64,000 nt of DNA from Podospora bellae-mahoneyi (taxonomy: Eukaryota; Ascomycota; Sordariomycetes; Sordariales; Podosporaceae): positions 3,906,001 to 3,970,000 of the forward strand of contig NC_085881.1 of the NCBI RefSeq assembly GCF_035222275.1, given 5' to 3'. The notes beneath the pieces were generated by a model, which saw only the letters and a list, made by a program, of their open reading frames with translations, was not told the DNA's origin and ran no database searches. Below, one piece after another: positions 45,308 to 58,139 of this stretch; position 1 is the first letter of the stretch; each line of letters begins with the position of its first letter. A program made the position numbers and the translations under genes.

Positions 45308-45667
45308 TTTGGCGGTTTGTGATTGTCCTGATATGGGAATCTGGGATATGTGGTCGTCGTGGGGTTGCAAGATGGAGGAGTCTCTCAATCAATGATGATG
45401 ATGTTCCAGTGGCAGAATCGGTTTTTGGGCGGTCACTTCCTGGACAAAGCTTGGCGCGGCTGACCCATGTCGCCCTGCAAGCTGACCCCTGCAAGTCAAC
45501 CGCCGGACCCACCCACCTTCTCCAGAAAACTCGCGACTTCTCAACACACCGCGCTTCTTTGGTGGAAAAGTAGCTGCGAGAGGCGTCTTTTTACAATTGA
45601 CGAAACCACCACCCAGTTGCCATCCAGCAAGCCCCCTTTCTCCACGACAGGTGTAGATAATCCCAAA
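45308..45667. promoter_or_regulatory. Shared divergent promoter region of TOM7 and HSH49
   Basis: 360 bp between two start codons read in opposite directions. No specific factor site recognised. Confidence 0.55.
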
Positions 45668-46952
45668 ATGTCAAAACACTGGTATGTCTTCCCACGAACA
45701 CATAACATTTCCCACAGATATAGCAAGCAAACATTTCCACCATGTCGATCATCAGGAGATTCAACATGGCTAAATTTCTCCTTTTAGGGAGCAAAACAAA
45801 GATGCCACCGTCTACGTCGGCAACATAGACGAGCGCTTTACCCAAGAGCTCCTCACAGAGCTTATGACCCAAGTCGGCCCCGTCCGCCAGGTCCACATGC
45901 CCCTCGACCGCGTCACCCGCAACCACCAAGGCTACGGCTTCATCGAGTTCGACACCCCCGAATCCGCGGAGTACGCCGCCAAGTGTCTCAATGGCATCCG
46001 TGTTCACGGCAAGCCCCTCCGCGTCAACAAGGCGTCCGCCGACAAGCAAAAGACGGTCGACATTGGCGCCGAGCTCTTTATCAACAACCTCGACCCCCAA
46101 GTCGACGAAAAGATCCTCTACGACACCTTCAGCACCTTTGGTCAGATCCTCCGCCAGCCCAACATTGTGCGCGACGACAACAACATCTCCAAGGGGTATG
46201 GTTTCGTCAGCTTTGACTCGTTCGAGGCCTCCGACGCCGCGCTGGCGAATATGAACGGGCAATATCTCTTGAGCAAGGCTATCACTGTAGACTATGCGTA
46301 CAAGAAGGACGGCAAGGGCGAGCGCCACGGTGATGAGGCGGAAAGAAGACTGGCCGCCGAAGGCAAGAAGCACAACATAGTGCCCGAGCAACAGGTTCTC
46401 CCGCCAGCCTTCCATATGAATGCCCCCATCGCCGCCACAACACCCGTCACACCAGTCGCCGCCGTCCCGCCCATGATCGACCCCTCCATGGCCGCCATTC
46501 CTCCACCAGTCGGCATGGTGCCCCCAGTTGTCCCTCCCCTAGGGCCGGGAGGCATGCCGCCAGTTCCAGTCGCGGCGTACGGCGGGCCCTTACCAACTGG
46601 ACCAGCAGCCATGGGTGGTCGCGGTGGTCCTCCTCCAATTCCCTACGGCGGCGGTATGCCACCAGCTATGCCAAGCGGAGGCGGTGGTCGTATGAGCAAC
46701 CTCCCTCCCCCACCGTCTGGTCTCCCGGCGCGTCCACCCCCCAGCCAGGCCGGGTTTGGCGGTCCAGTGCCCTTCCACCCACCACCGGGGTTTGCTCCGC
46801 CCCCTCCTGTTGGTCCAGGTCAGCAAATGTACCCCCCTCCTGTTGGCTTCAACGGCCCACCTCCACCTCAGGGATTCATGCCACCACCGGGAGGTGCCCC
46901 CCCTCCGGGCTTTGGTGGTCCACCTCCTAATGGCTACCCACGTCGAGGGTAG
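45668..46952 (+). CDS. HSH49: U2 snRNP SF3b subunit HSH49 (SF3b4)
   Basis: 392-residue splicing factor, the SF3b4/SAP49 subunit that helps fix U2 snRNP at the branch site. Exon 1 is only 14 nt (45668-45681), coding MSKH and part of Trp; a 106-nt intron follows and exon 2 runs 45788-46952. RRM1 (residues 13-90) has RNP2 VYVGNI and RNP1 GYGFIEF. RRM2 (about 101-180) has LFINNL and KGYGFVSF. The C-terminal half is Pro/Gly/Met-rich, as in the family. A diverged copy of the last 38 codons follows the stop (see repeat). Confidence 0.95.
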
Positions 46953-47096
46953 GACGATCGAGTGTGGGGTGATGGGATGCTAGGAAATGTATCACCCTCC
47001 CGATGACTGCAACGGTCTGGCTCCCTCGCAAGGGTGCATGCCGCCACCGGGAGGTGGTCCGCCTCCTGGATATGATGCTCCCCCTCCTGATGGGTA
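46823..47096 (+). repeat. Diverged tandem copy of the HSH49 C-terminal coding segment
   Basis: 46823-46936, inside the HSH49 reading frame, aligns without gaps to 46983-47096 beyond the stop at a fixed offset of 160 bp. I count 28 differences in 112 positions, about 75% identity. In its own frame the copy reads MYHPPDDCNG, then GCMPPPGGGPPPGYDAPPPDG and a stop, the same pattern as [10 protein letters not shown], then [21 protein letters not shown] in the gene. Confidence 0.85.
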
Positions 47097-47585
47097 GAAT
47101 CTGAGGGCAGAACCATCGAGGCAGAACCCTCATGGGCGAGATCCCGGGGGGTAAAACTGTCGATGAGAATTTTGGGCGTTTATTATATGGGAATTGAACG
47201 AAAAAACAAAAACCAGTAGAGAAAGGAACCGTGGTGAAGCCTTGATACCCCGTTCACATAAGTAGGTAGTGTATTTTTAGGGAAGCAGAGAACAGTGTAC
47301 ATAATATGATGAGAATACATGATGCAAGAACACGAATGGTGAGGATTTGGAACACAAGGTAGAAGGCAATGGCGGTAGTGTCAGATAATTCTATTGATAC
47401 AAACTACACTTCTTACAGCAACCAAAAATTGACCCCCTTTTACCCCTTAGTGAGTTGGGCCATTTTGCCCCCTATTTGACCTACGATTAAACCGTAAAAA
47501 ACCCGCTGTCATCCGGGGAAAATCAAATAAATCAACGCCCCTTTCTTCTCACTAACCCCCAAACTCAAAACCAGCAACCAACCTA
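46953..47585. other. Convergent gap between HSH49 and CBP80
   Basis: Apart from the tail copy (46983-47096) this is 3' flanking sequence with no other gene seen. Confidence 0.5.
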
Positions 47586-50306
47586 CTACTCAATAATATC
47601 AACCTCACCCTCCACCCCATTCTCCTTCTCCTCCTCGGCCCCATTCGCCCCATTCCTCTCCTTCTCCTCCGCCTCCTTCCTCTCCCTCTCCTCCCTCCTC
47701 TGCCGCTCAACAACCTCCCACTCCCTCCTCACCTCCTCCCCCCTCTCCCGCTCCCTCACCGCCTCGACCAAAAACGCCTCCTCAATCGCCTGCCTCCGCT
47801 TAAACACCCTCAGCCACCTCGTCCCCCACCTCCTGACCAACCCATCCTCTTCCCCACGAGCATTACTCTCAAGCATCTCATCCTTCGTCCCGCCAGCCCA
47901 AGCCCCCAAGCTGTCCTCAATAGCCCTAAAAAGCTCCCTCATGTTCCTCACCTCGTTATCCCTCGTCTCGTCATCCACCATCTCATCCTGCTGGCTGGCC
48001 TTGACAACCAGCTGCCTCACCCGGCCGGTAACCTTGATGACAGTGTTGAAGACCAATTCGTAAATGTAAGCCCACGCGAGCGCCTCACCGCGCGTCTTGC
48101 CAGCCTGTACGTTCAGAGCCCAGTTGATCACCGTCAGCGGGGTCAGGATGGAGTAGTTCAGGAGCTTCTCCACGATGCTCAGCGCAACACCGGGGTGCAC
48201 GCTCCAATACGCCATCACCGCCTCGATGATCTGCGTCCTCGACGCGTCGCTCGCCGCGCCAGCGTCCGCCAACCGGTCCTTGGTGCGCTCTATCGCTGCC
48301 AGGACGTGGGAGAGCGACTTGCTGCCTACGTAGAGCACGCAAGTGACAAAGACGTCCGTGCTGGCCACCAAGGCGTCGAGGTCACGGTCGATGGCCTGAG
48401 ACTGAATCCGCTGGATAACGGCGTCAATTTCCTCGTCGGGGGCCTTGCGTTTGAGGAGCGCGGCGATTTCACGGCCTTCGGCGGCAAAGGGGGTGTCTAA
48501 TTGCTGTGTTAGTCATTGACACTCGAAATGATAAAGAAAAGGGGGGAAAACCAACCATCGTTGGCAAACTTGAAATCGGGCACATCCTTCTCCTTCTCGG
48601 GCCCAATCAACTTCTGATACGGCTCCGGAAGCGTATTCTTGATCCTCTGCGCAAAACTCAACCGAATCTCCTTGTCGATCGAGCCAACAATAAACGCCTT
48701 GCGCGGGTGCAAGCCGCTCAGCTCAACATCGTCCACCCACTCGGTCCACTTCCACGTGAAACCAAAGTTGGACAAATGATGCGAGAACCAGTCCATGAAC
48801 CGGTACGCCAGCTCCAGATCCATCCGCGGCGCGTTTCTGTAAAGGTAACGAATGGCACGGCCCAAGCTGGGCGCTATAGCAGCAGGCGCCAGCTTGCAAG
48901 CCTCCGTAAGCACAGAGTGGTAGTAAACCAACTTGTGCTCTGGGTTAGGCAAGAGGAAAAGCTGGGTAAACACGGCATCAACAGCCACATCTTCGGGCTT
49001 CCAGGTAGACTTTGGTTTCTCGATATCCCGAAGCCTATCGAACGGCGTGCCTCTCAGAGCAAAAGTCCTCGGCGCAAAGTAGCAATCCACCTCAATAAGC
49101 TGTCTTGCTGTGGCGTTGCGGTTAAAGTGCAAAACATTGATAGTATCAAGCAGTGCATCTCTGATGAGCGACGACGCCAGGTTGGTAGGAGGGGGCACCG
49201 ACTCGACTTCTTGCTGCCCATAAACAGAAATATACACCTCTGGGAACAACGGCCTCGGCCCCCTGACCACCGTCTTGGGAATAACGATATTCGGCAAAAC
49301 GTGCTTCTTCGCACTGGCCAGCTTGGCCATCGTCTCAACCTCGCCGACAGGGAACTGCCACGGTCTCGGCAAGCAGCTCAACGCCCAACCCTGAGCCGAC
49401 TCAGCCTGCAGCTGCGCCTGCAAAAGCGAAATCAAACTCTGCGACTGCGCCGGGTTTTCCTCCCCAGCCTCGGGATGATAAGGCTCAATCACGGCCTGCA
49501 GCGGATGCGGCTCGCTCGCAATGATGGCCGTATTCTCCAGCAAATCCGCCGCCTTCTGCTGCCACTCCTGCTGCACCTGTTCCGGCGACCCAGCAGCCAT
49601 CACATACGGAAGCGTCAAGAGAATGATCTTGACAATCTCTGTGCCGATCGTATCCTCACTGCTCGCCGTCTGCAACCCAACCGCCCGTTCAAAAAGCTCC
49701 CCCAACATACCAAAAACCCCTTCCCCTTCCAACACACCCTGCAGACACCCCACCAGCTTCAGGTACAGCTTCACATCCCTCCACCCCCCCTCCCGAAGCT
49801 TGTCCTCGATCAACCTCGCCACTTTTTCGAGTAAAAGATCCATCGCCTCGGGCTTGTTGGTGTTGACCACCATCAACACGCCCGCCAAAAAGGGGGTTTT
49901 GAGAGGCTGCTCCACGCACAACTGGAGGACCAAGTCGGTGAAGTTGCCTCGGAGCAAGACGTCATCGTCCCAGTTGTCGGTGAACAGGTTCGCAATCTGG
50001 GAAATCTCATCGTGGCGCTCGATCATGGGGTTCTCGGCAATGGCGATGAGCTGCTTGCGGAGGCGGACGTGGGGGGGCGCGTCGTAGCGGCGACGGGAGT
50101 TGTTGCCGCGGTAGTGGTTGTCGTCTTCATTGTCATCTAACCCAGATTGTGTCAGTCAGTGATGATGATGATGATGATGATGATGATGGTGGCGGTGGTG
50201 ATGAAAAAGGGACAAACGTACCTCTATAACGACGTTTCCGGTTATACCCCCCGCCACCACCACCTCTGCCTCCTCCTCCTCCTCCTCTCCTGTCGTAGTC
50301 GGCCAT
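47586..50306 (-). CDS. CBP80: Nuclear cap-binding complex large subunit (CBP80)
   Basis: 858-residue large subunit of the nuclear cap-binding complex, which with CBP20 binds the m7G cap and passes mRNA to splicing, 3' processing and export. Exons 50222-50306, 48556-50136 and 47586-48496; introns 85 and 59 nt join in phase (RYRDDDNED; FANDDTPFAAEG). The N-terminal leader is Gly/Arg-rich and basic (YNRKRRYR), a likely nuclear signal. The first MIF4G-like helical domain follows (HVRLRKQLIAIAENP, then NFTDLVLQLCVEQPLKTPF), with two further helical domains (RLSFAQRIKNTLP; VMAYWSVHPGVALSIVEKLLNYSILTP). A highly charged coiled-coil end follows (RERKEAEEKERNG). Intron 1 holds a trinucleotide repeat. 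Confidence 0.95.
50159..50189. repeat. GAT trinucleotide microsatellite in CBP80 intron 1
   Basis: About ten GAT units within the 85-nt first intron of the cap-binding gene, making up a third of the intron between donor and branch site. Confidence 0.9.
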
Positions 50307-52048
50307 GGTTTGGATTTGCTATTGCGCAACTGATGGGATGCGATGCTGCTGTTCCTCTCCCGTTGGATGGTTTTATTTTCTTTTCCCCGGTTTGGTGTTG
50401 TCGTCGCAAGAGAAATCTACCTCTCGCAATTTTTGATAGATTTCACGCTCAAACCAGATGATTCTGCCAATCCAAGCCCGAGAGCGCAATTGATGATTGG
50501 TTTTGATTGGCGCAAATCCGGAAACTCTTGTTTCCTTTCGTTGCTCCCTGAAACAATAAAAGTTGAGAAGGAAGACAGTAGCAACAAAAGGCTGACAAGG
50601 TTCAAGTTGCCAGTGCCAAGCGCGACAGAGGAAAGCGTGAAATAAGTGGGGACTGGACTGGAGAGAAAGATTTTGTGGGGCCACCCACTGGGGGAAGGAG
50701 CTAGTGATGCAAGTGATCCCGGTCAGTAGGGAGTGGTGGTTGCCTTGAAAATGAGGCTTTACAAGCTGGTATAAGTCACGGGTGTCGGAGCAAAATTCAC
50801 TACGACGACGTTGTTTGTCTGTTATTATGCAGTGTTTGGCTTTTCTCTCTACACTTTGAATAACCTCAGTAACACTGGAACATAGTAATTCATAGTTCTC
50901 ACCCATCTTCATAGTTGGTAGAAGATCACCTCACTTTATCAATCCATACATGAGTGTCAAGACCTCATCAATTCAAATCCATGCCATGAAAATATTTTGA
51001 ATCTGAAAGTAAACGAAAACCTTGATAAAAGCACAAGAACAACCACAGAATCCAATAACATCGCCTTCTTCATGTAGGCCTGTCTCAAACCTGCTCTGAT
51101 AATTTTTTCCGTTTCTCTCATCTCTCCCAGGCAAAAACGCCCACCCCATGCCATCCAGGTGCTCCCGGCCACATGATATCTTTACCGTCCGTCCCAACTC
51201 CTTCTCACTCTCATCCCAAACCAAAAGTTGAATTGCGCTGAACTCGATGGCCGTCTCGTGCTACCCATTCCAAAACTACCATTGCTCCTGTTCGAGAGTC
51301 TCAAACCAAGATAGCCAGTGCAGGCAGGCCAGCCCACCAGGTTCTTCAGCTGGGAGTACATGACAAGACAAATCATATAATTCCGTTCGCTCCTACTCAT
51401 CATGAATCATTCGCCTTCCTACTAACAAACATCAAAAACAGGGACGATGGGGCGAGGACAGAGAGGCCGCACAGATAACAAAACAACGCAAGTGATTCCA
51501 GCGGAGAATACAGTGGAAATACACCCAAGAAACAAGAATAAAAGAAGCCTTTCTCCAGATATTTGGGGCACGAAATAAAGCAAAAGCCATCTAGGTCATG
51601 CAGAAACGGAATCTAAAAAACGTGGCCCGGTTGGTGTTTTTTCCCTCAGCACGCCCCCTCTCCCCTCTCCCTCCCTTCCTGCTATAGCCTTATTGCGCGC
51701 TGTTGTCTTCAGAGGACGAATGCTCGTGGGCATACCAGCCGCCCCAAACTCCTGCTATTTCCACGCTCTATCCTGCCACTTCTCGACACTACTTTGGGAT
51801 CGATGGAACCTTCCGGAATCGAGTCTCGTCGTCTCGTTAAATTCCATCAACACTCATGGCTCCTCGGGGTATCTCATGGCATTTCCTCGTCATAGATCAT
51901 GAACGGGAAGCGACCCAAAGCCGCTGTCTCCTTGCTGGGCCGTATACGATACTTTGCTGTCAAAGTACAGCTCGAAGTGTCCACACACGATCAGCTCTCA
52001 CGGTCGCGAATCGACACAGAACTTTTTTCCGTCTCGCTGGCCAGCTTT
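50307..52048. other. Intergenic stretch between CBP80 and GSK3
   Basis: 1.7 kb containing the CBP80 promoter and the GSK3 3' flank, both genes on the minus strand. Open frames are short and without recognisable motifs. No RNA gene seen. Confidence 0.45.
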
Positions 52049-53455
52049 TCAGTCCAGTTTGGCCATCATTTCCGATTTGTTCATGGGAACGAAGTTGTCG
52101 ATGTCGAGCCCTTGGGCCGCAAGGATGGACCTCATGTGAGGCGGCACAAGCTTGTGGTTGAGGTGAGGGGCGATCGACAGCTCTGCAGAAAACGATTCTG
52201 TTAGCAAGTTTGGTTCAAAATCAACACAGAGAGTCTGGTGACACGTACCATGGCGGGTGAAGTCAAAGAGCGGAGGAAGGTCCTTGAGCTGGCCCGTCTG
52301 GTGCCTCGAATCGGGAAAGCGGGTGTTGGGATCCCTGAGGTCATCAAAGAAGGGCTGCACCATCGCGTCGATGGCCGACAGACGCTCGGTCGGTGTGTAC
52401 TCCAGCAACTTGCTAATCAGGTCGATGGCGGGTTGGTCGGCCTTGCGGAACACCTTGTTGAAAGGATGGGGCTTGATCTGAGGAAACTTGTGCTCCATGT
52501 AGTTCGGGTTCATAGTTCGAATTTGCTCGCGGGTGGGTGTCCCCAGCACCTTGATAATTTCGACGAGCTGATCGATACCCGATTCACCGGGGAAGAGAGG
52601 CTGACCAAGCATCAGTTCTGCCATGACGCAGCCTGTTGACCAAACGTCTGTTCACGTCAGTTAGTAACAATCTTCCATTGTTGACAAGTCCACTCACCAA
52701 TCTTGGTTGTATAGTTGGTAGCACCAAAGATCAATTCAGGTGCACGGTAGTATCTGGAGCAAATGTAAGACACGTTTGGTTCGTTTTCCACCAGAATCTT
52801 GGCACTGCCGAAATCACAGAGCTTCAAGATGCCGGTGCTAGGATCGAGGAGAAGGTTTTGGGGCTTGATGTCGCGATGGCAGATGCCTTGAGAGTGAATG
52901 TATGCAAGAGCTCGGAAAAGCTGGTAGATGTACAGCTTCACCTCAAGGATGGGCATAGTAGTCTTCATTTTGTTGAAGAAACGGGAGGCGCGGTACACGG
53001 TTTCTGGCACGAACTCCTGGACCAAGTTGAGGTAAACCTCATCCTTCTATTGGGGATGTAAGCATTCTGTTTTCCAGTGAGGTATTACTAAAGGACTTAC
53101 GCGCTCGCCATTAGAGTAGTAAAAGGCCTTGAGCTGCACGATGTTGGGGTGTCTCACGATCCGCATGATTTGCAGCTCACGGTTCTACAGCATGTTAGCC
53201 ATTAATCATATAACCCAGCCATAGCACACAACCAACCTTGAATCTTTTGTCCTGCAAGACACGCTTGATGGCTGCATCTTCGTTCGAGGGAGACAACTTA
53301 GTTTGAAAGACGACGCCAAATGAACCATTGCCAACAATCTTGCACTGGGTGTAAGTCAAGTCTCTCGTCTCGCCCGTGATGCCATCCTGCACTTTCTCGC
53401 GGATCACTTCTCCCATCCGCAGATTGTTGAACGCTGCCGGACGATTCGACGCCAT
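52049..53455 (-). CDS. GSK3: Glycogen synthase kinase 3
   Basis: 394-residue GSK3-family serine/threonine kinase, a regulator of growth, conidiation and stress response in filamentous fungi. Exons 53237-53455, 53101-53184, 52698-53046, 52249-52647 and 52049-52182; introns 50-66 nt, all in phase. Motifs: [11 protein letters not shown] (P-loop), [12 protein letters not shown] (ATP-lysine), [20 protein letters not shown] (catalytic loop), DFGSAK, and the activation loop [13 protein letters not shown] with the autophosphorylated Tyr and the Arg pocket for primed substrates. The [19 protein letters not shown] block is diagnostic for GSK3. The C-terminal tail is short. Length equals the usual fungal orthologue. 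Confidence 0.97.
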
Positions 53456-56400
53456 GGTGAAGATCTCAAAGCCACGTCGGGGTTGGTGTGGAGGATTGTA
53501 CTATACTCGGGTCACTGGTGGGAAAAATGTCGCCGACAGGTATGGTTGCTTTTAAACGCGCTAGGGAGGTCTTATATCACACGCAAGGTTAAATGTTGGT
53601 AAAGCGGTTACTACTGTACGGAGATGGTGATGTCTATCAAACGCGTAAGCACACGTCGCAGCATCATGGTTGGCAAGTGTTGGGAACAGCCAGGAGTATT
53701 GGGTTGTCATGGCACTTGAGGGGCAGAGGAGACAGGGACCGGCTTACAAGATGGGTTGGTCGAAACCTCGAGGGGCATCTGACGCCAGGGATTGGCAGTT
53801 ACAAGACGAACTTGTGTAAACTCGCAGTTTTGCGGAGCAAAGTTTCGTGACCGGTGATGCCGACTGTTTGGGAGCGTGGCTTGTGTTTCGACGGAAGGAA
53901 TCTACCCGTCGATGGAAAGAGGGGAGGAAATCGGGACCCGATGCAACGGGGGGAATCGCGCAGACGGGCTTGGGTCGTTAGGGACTTGGGTCAGGTCGAA
54001 CTAGGTATCGGGTTGTTTCTTGACGGCTGTTAGACGGAGCGCTCGAGATCAAAAAAGAACAGCCACGCGAAGCTGGCGACAAACTGCACGAGATGACGAG
54101 GTTGATGGTTGATGCGGAGGTGGAGACAGAATACTAAGGCGTTGAAGGAAGAGGACGACAACAGGAGAGGGTTACGGGAAGGTAGGTTGAATTTCAGAGG
54201 TCAATGGACGTGAGGTTTTGGAGGGGCGGGCGCACTAGCTAAGTGAAATGACGGCGGGGAACGACAGGGCACTGCGGTGGCGACCAAGCACAAGGGTAGC
54301 CTAGCGTGTCCTGCTGCAGTGCGCCCGGGCCAGGTCAAGTGGCTCCGAGGGGGACCCAAGACGACGCAAGGACTCGAAGCTTTCCAAGGTGCTCTTGGTC
54401 GAAGCGGCAGCAGTAGTGTCGAGTGAAGAAAGCTGCAACTTTGCAAATGCCCGAGACAATGGGACATCCAACACCATCAAAGAAAAGAAAAGACAAAACA
54501 AAAAAAAAAAAGACAGAAAAAAAGAACAAACAGGGGGAGCCTGAAGCAGACAGCTGCTTCAGTCGACCACACATCATCGTATGCGACTTTCTCTCTTGCA
54601 CGTCTAGTGAGGTCAGATGGCCTACGGCTTGGCGCGCTGCACCATGGACGCAGCCAACCAGAGGAGGCCTAATGAGGGGTTGGGGCAAGGGAAACGGCAG
54701 GGTTGCAAAGGCAGGTGAGCCTTTTAGGACCTCTCGGTGAAAGGGCCCAAGGTTGAAAGAGGATGAAACGGGGCAACTGTAAATAGTAAAAGTGAAGGTA
54801 TTTACACTTACAGTGCGCTCGGTCTGCGACAAGAGTCTTCTGCAGCGTGCGGATGCGAGGGACCGGTGGTCGGTTGGAGGAATTGGCAGCGGAAAGTGTG
54901 GTGCTGTGTTCGGTGGTGAGGGGTTCGCTCCGGGCCGTCGTCACTTGTGGCTTTAGCTCCAAAGTCGAGGGAGTCGGCCGGCAGGGCGGTTGCGCTGGTC
55001 TGGTGGATGGGATTTATTTGGGCGTTGTGCGGTTGGCCAGATACTGGGAGACCTTGGTGTCTTGTAAGGCGGTGCAAGCCGCAAGCCTCCAGACCTAGGA
55101 AGATGGATCTAAAAACAGATCTGGCTGTGTGAAATGGAAATACAGAGTCCAGACTGTGGGCACCTCAGTCGTAGAGGAAAGAACATAAAAGGAGGTGATC
55201 CAAATCGATGCAACTCGGGGAAATGACAGGATAAAGGTGGTCTGGTCTGGCTTGGTGGCCGTGTCTGCTGCTCTGCTTGGTTGGTAATAAAGTAGGGTAA
55301 GGTAGCCTGACGCAGGACACGCCGTAAGTTGGACGTAAGGTCTGTAGGAAGGTACCGTGTGATGTGGAAAAAAAAGGAAGGGAAAAAGGGTTCGAGGTAC
55401 GGGTCAAAAAGCTTTCCAGGTGCAGGATACTGCACAGTAGCCTGAGAATGGGATGTGTTGTGACGTGACCTCTCAGGTTGGCAGACAGAAACCGTAGCGG
55501 ACACCGGAAATAGCCTCAGGCACGCCGGTGACTGGAAGACGAATGGGAGTGTGCTCTCGCCGGCCGAGTCCCAGGAACACAATAGCCTGCCTGACGTTGA
55601 TTCGGAGCGGCGGACGGTGGAGCTCTTCGTTGTCCGCTTCCTGTTTCCCAAAATACGATAGCGGTCCCGTCTCCTTCTTCGCTTCTATGGTGTTTGGCTT
55701 CCACTTGTTGAACGAGCATGTATGTGTGTGTGTATGCGCGGTAAGGTACCGGGATGAAAGACGCCGCGTATTTTACCGGAATTTCGGTTTTCCTATGCAC
55801 CTCAACGGGTCCCCGGGTTGCTTTTATCCAGGAGAGCAGCCCCTCTGGTGTCGCTGGCGTGGTTCCAATGGCACGGGATGGGCAAAGGGAGGAGGAGATG
55901 AGGCCGGGAGACGCCGATCAAATCAGAAAAAGCGTAAACTGGAACAGAATCAACAGACACAATATGATGCGGCCGCTTCTGGCCTTTTGTTCACCAGATC
56001 CCGCCAGACTGGGGCCGTTGCTCATGTGTCCATTTTTGAGACGGGAAGCCGGGGCTAAACACACTCGGCAGGCGAAGTTTAAAATAGAGAAGTTAATAAG
56101 GTATGAGCTCAATCACCGAATCAACACAAATCGTCATTTTGTTTCTAGTGGCTGACTTCTTTTCAAGAAGATAGCCCTGCCTGTCTGAAAGGTGTATGAG
56201 TGCCAGATTGGACACAGGCAGAGACAGACAGGGTGGGTTCTTCTAGATGCCCCCCTCTCCCAATGTCCAGATCAGATTCGAGGTGGGGCTTCGCAGTGCT
56301 TTGTTCTCTGACAACCACAGTTCGTCACGAACCCGCCGCCACGGTTGAGGGCCGAGTGGATTGTGTCTGTTGAAAGAGTCCCCGAGATGTGAGACAGACA

Positions 56401-57899
56401 GCGGGAGAGAGGCTATACCTGGTGTTCTGTCGTCTCACAATCAACCCGGGGTCTTGGGGTGTGCAGTACCAGTTGAGCCAGCTCGCCCGTTTGGGCACTG
56501 TTACACCTACGCTAATATTCCTGAGTCAGTGTCTCTGGTCGTCATAGTAAACAGAGGGAGCCGTTGGAGAGTCATGGTGCCAGTGAGTGAGCGGTCTCTT
56601 TGGGTAATTTACTGCGTAATTCAAATTGCAGAAGCGCTCCCGGTATTAAGAGCATCGCCTAAGAGGACTGACGGCTTCTCGCATAAATCCGATGCGTGTA
56701 AAGCGAACTCCTCATTATTGCCTCCGCCGCCAGACGAGGGGATCAACGTGTCGCTCAGTCACTGCTGGTTATCACGACTTCTTTATGCGAGCAAGCTTGT
56801 CAGGCAGATCGAGGACGGTCCAGGTCGATGACACGCCTTCTTGGCCCCCATTTAGCTGCAGCTGTCATAGAACAGCTTCCTGAGGATAGAGAGACGACCC
56901 GAGTAACACGGCACCCAAGTTGAAACGCCGATATGACGGGTGGAAGACTTGCCAATTGGGACTGGTGCATATGTCTTGTGCGGGGCAAACATGGTGAAGC
57001 TCACCACAAGCAACAGGGCAGTGTGGATGGAGGGCCACATAATAGCTATGTACACCACTGTAGACAGTGAGTCCGAAATAGGATTATAGAAGCAGCAATT
57101 TAGAGCCCTCAGGGCAACAAGCTGGCCAGAAAAGAAAAGAGTCGAAGCCTACGCCAACTGACGTTGAGCTGTTGTCGAGATATATTTGGCCTTTGCTTTC
57201 CTCCCCTGGTGGTGCAAAGTAGAGGCAGAGAGGGGTTGACGAAGCTTGTCGTTTCGTGCCCATACAGATCCCAAACATGTAATACACAATGGATACAACA
57301 CGCACTGCCAGATCAAGTGTTCCGTGCTCCGAAAGCGCAGTGATACAGCACTAATATGATATTTCAGCGTCGAATATACCGAGATCCAGGCACCGCAGTG
57401 CGTTTCTCAAACAGTCAATATTGCTTGTGGGCGTCGAGCTTCCACTCTTGAAACCCTTGTTCGGTTTGGCAGCAGGCTCCGATTGGGCGGTATCGTGAGC
57501 CGATATTCACATGCATCCATGCTCTAGAGAGGTCCAATCGTTTGGCGTCTAGTCCTGCATGGTTATGATGATGCCTGACGCCGATTCCATCGTTGCGGTT
57601 GTGTCCAGCCGTGTTGCGGTCTCTGTCCGTTGCTGGCTTTCCGGCGCTCTTCCAATGCGACCTGCGCAGGAGGGAGGTGGATCAGCAAAGCGCCTTTTGG
57701 GTGCGAACGAGGTCCCATGACCGGTTGAATCGCGCTAATCATTTGGCTCGACCAGGTAGATCGTGGCTGGCCGTCTGTTGGCAGACACCAACTTTTTTTT
57801 GATCATCTGCAGAGCAGAAAAAAGATAGGGGGGCAACTGGGACGGATGGGATAGTACGGAGTAGCATTGGGACTTGTTGACCCTGTGGCTAGCTCCGGG
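53456..57899. other. Gene-free stretch of 4.4 kb upstream of GSK3
   Basis: No convincing coding region on either strand. Longest frames (about 165-180 codons near 54335-54832 and 55109-55651, minus strand) have no motif and a composition like random translation. An A-rich run lies at 54497-54524. The first part is presumably GSK3 promoter and leader. I see no RNA gene or repeat structure. Confidence 0.45.
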
Positions 57900-58139
57900 T
57901 CAAAGTGACAACCGCCGTCCACTGACATCCATGGCATCAAGACGCAATTGCCAATCCAGGGGTTCCAGGTTTGTTAGTCGCCTGCCAGATTCGATTTGGA
58001 TATCGGCCAGGTACCGTATGTTTATGTACGCAGACGTGCCAGGGCCATAAACCCCCGAGACCTCTTGTGAGGTTCTCGGTGCGGTCGTGAAACCGGCGGG
58101 CAGTTCGATCGTGTAGTTTTTCGTGATGTCAGGCACCAT
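57900..58139 (-). CDS. Small hypothetical ORF or gene fragment
   Basis: 79-codon frame from ATG 58139. The translation (ELPAGFTTAPRTSQEV, then AYINIRYLADIQIESG, then DWQLRLDAMD) reads like a beta-rich domain end rather than noise, with a very faint likeness to H-type lectin strands. No signal peptide, no recognisable neighbours and no clear upstream exon. It may be the last exon of a lost gene. Function unknown. Confidence 0.3.
   Translation of the reverse strand: MVPDITKNYTIELPAGFTTAPRTSQEVSGVYGPGTSAYINIRYLADIQIESGRRLTNLEPLDWQLRLDAMDVSGRRLSL

Noticed and set aside
46949-46984. 35-nt GTAGGA...CTAG segment that might splice HSH49 into its downstream tail copy
   Set aside because: Too short for a fungal intron, and the joined frame does not match the reading frame of the copy.
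48506-49834. 442-codon frame on the plus strand
   Set aside because: It is the exact antisense of the CBP80 coding exon and has an Arg/Leu-rich composition typical of shadow frames.
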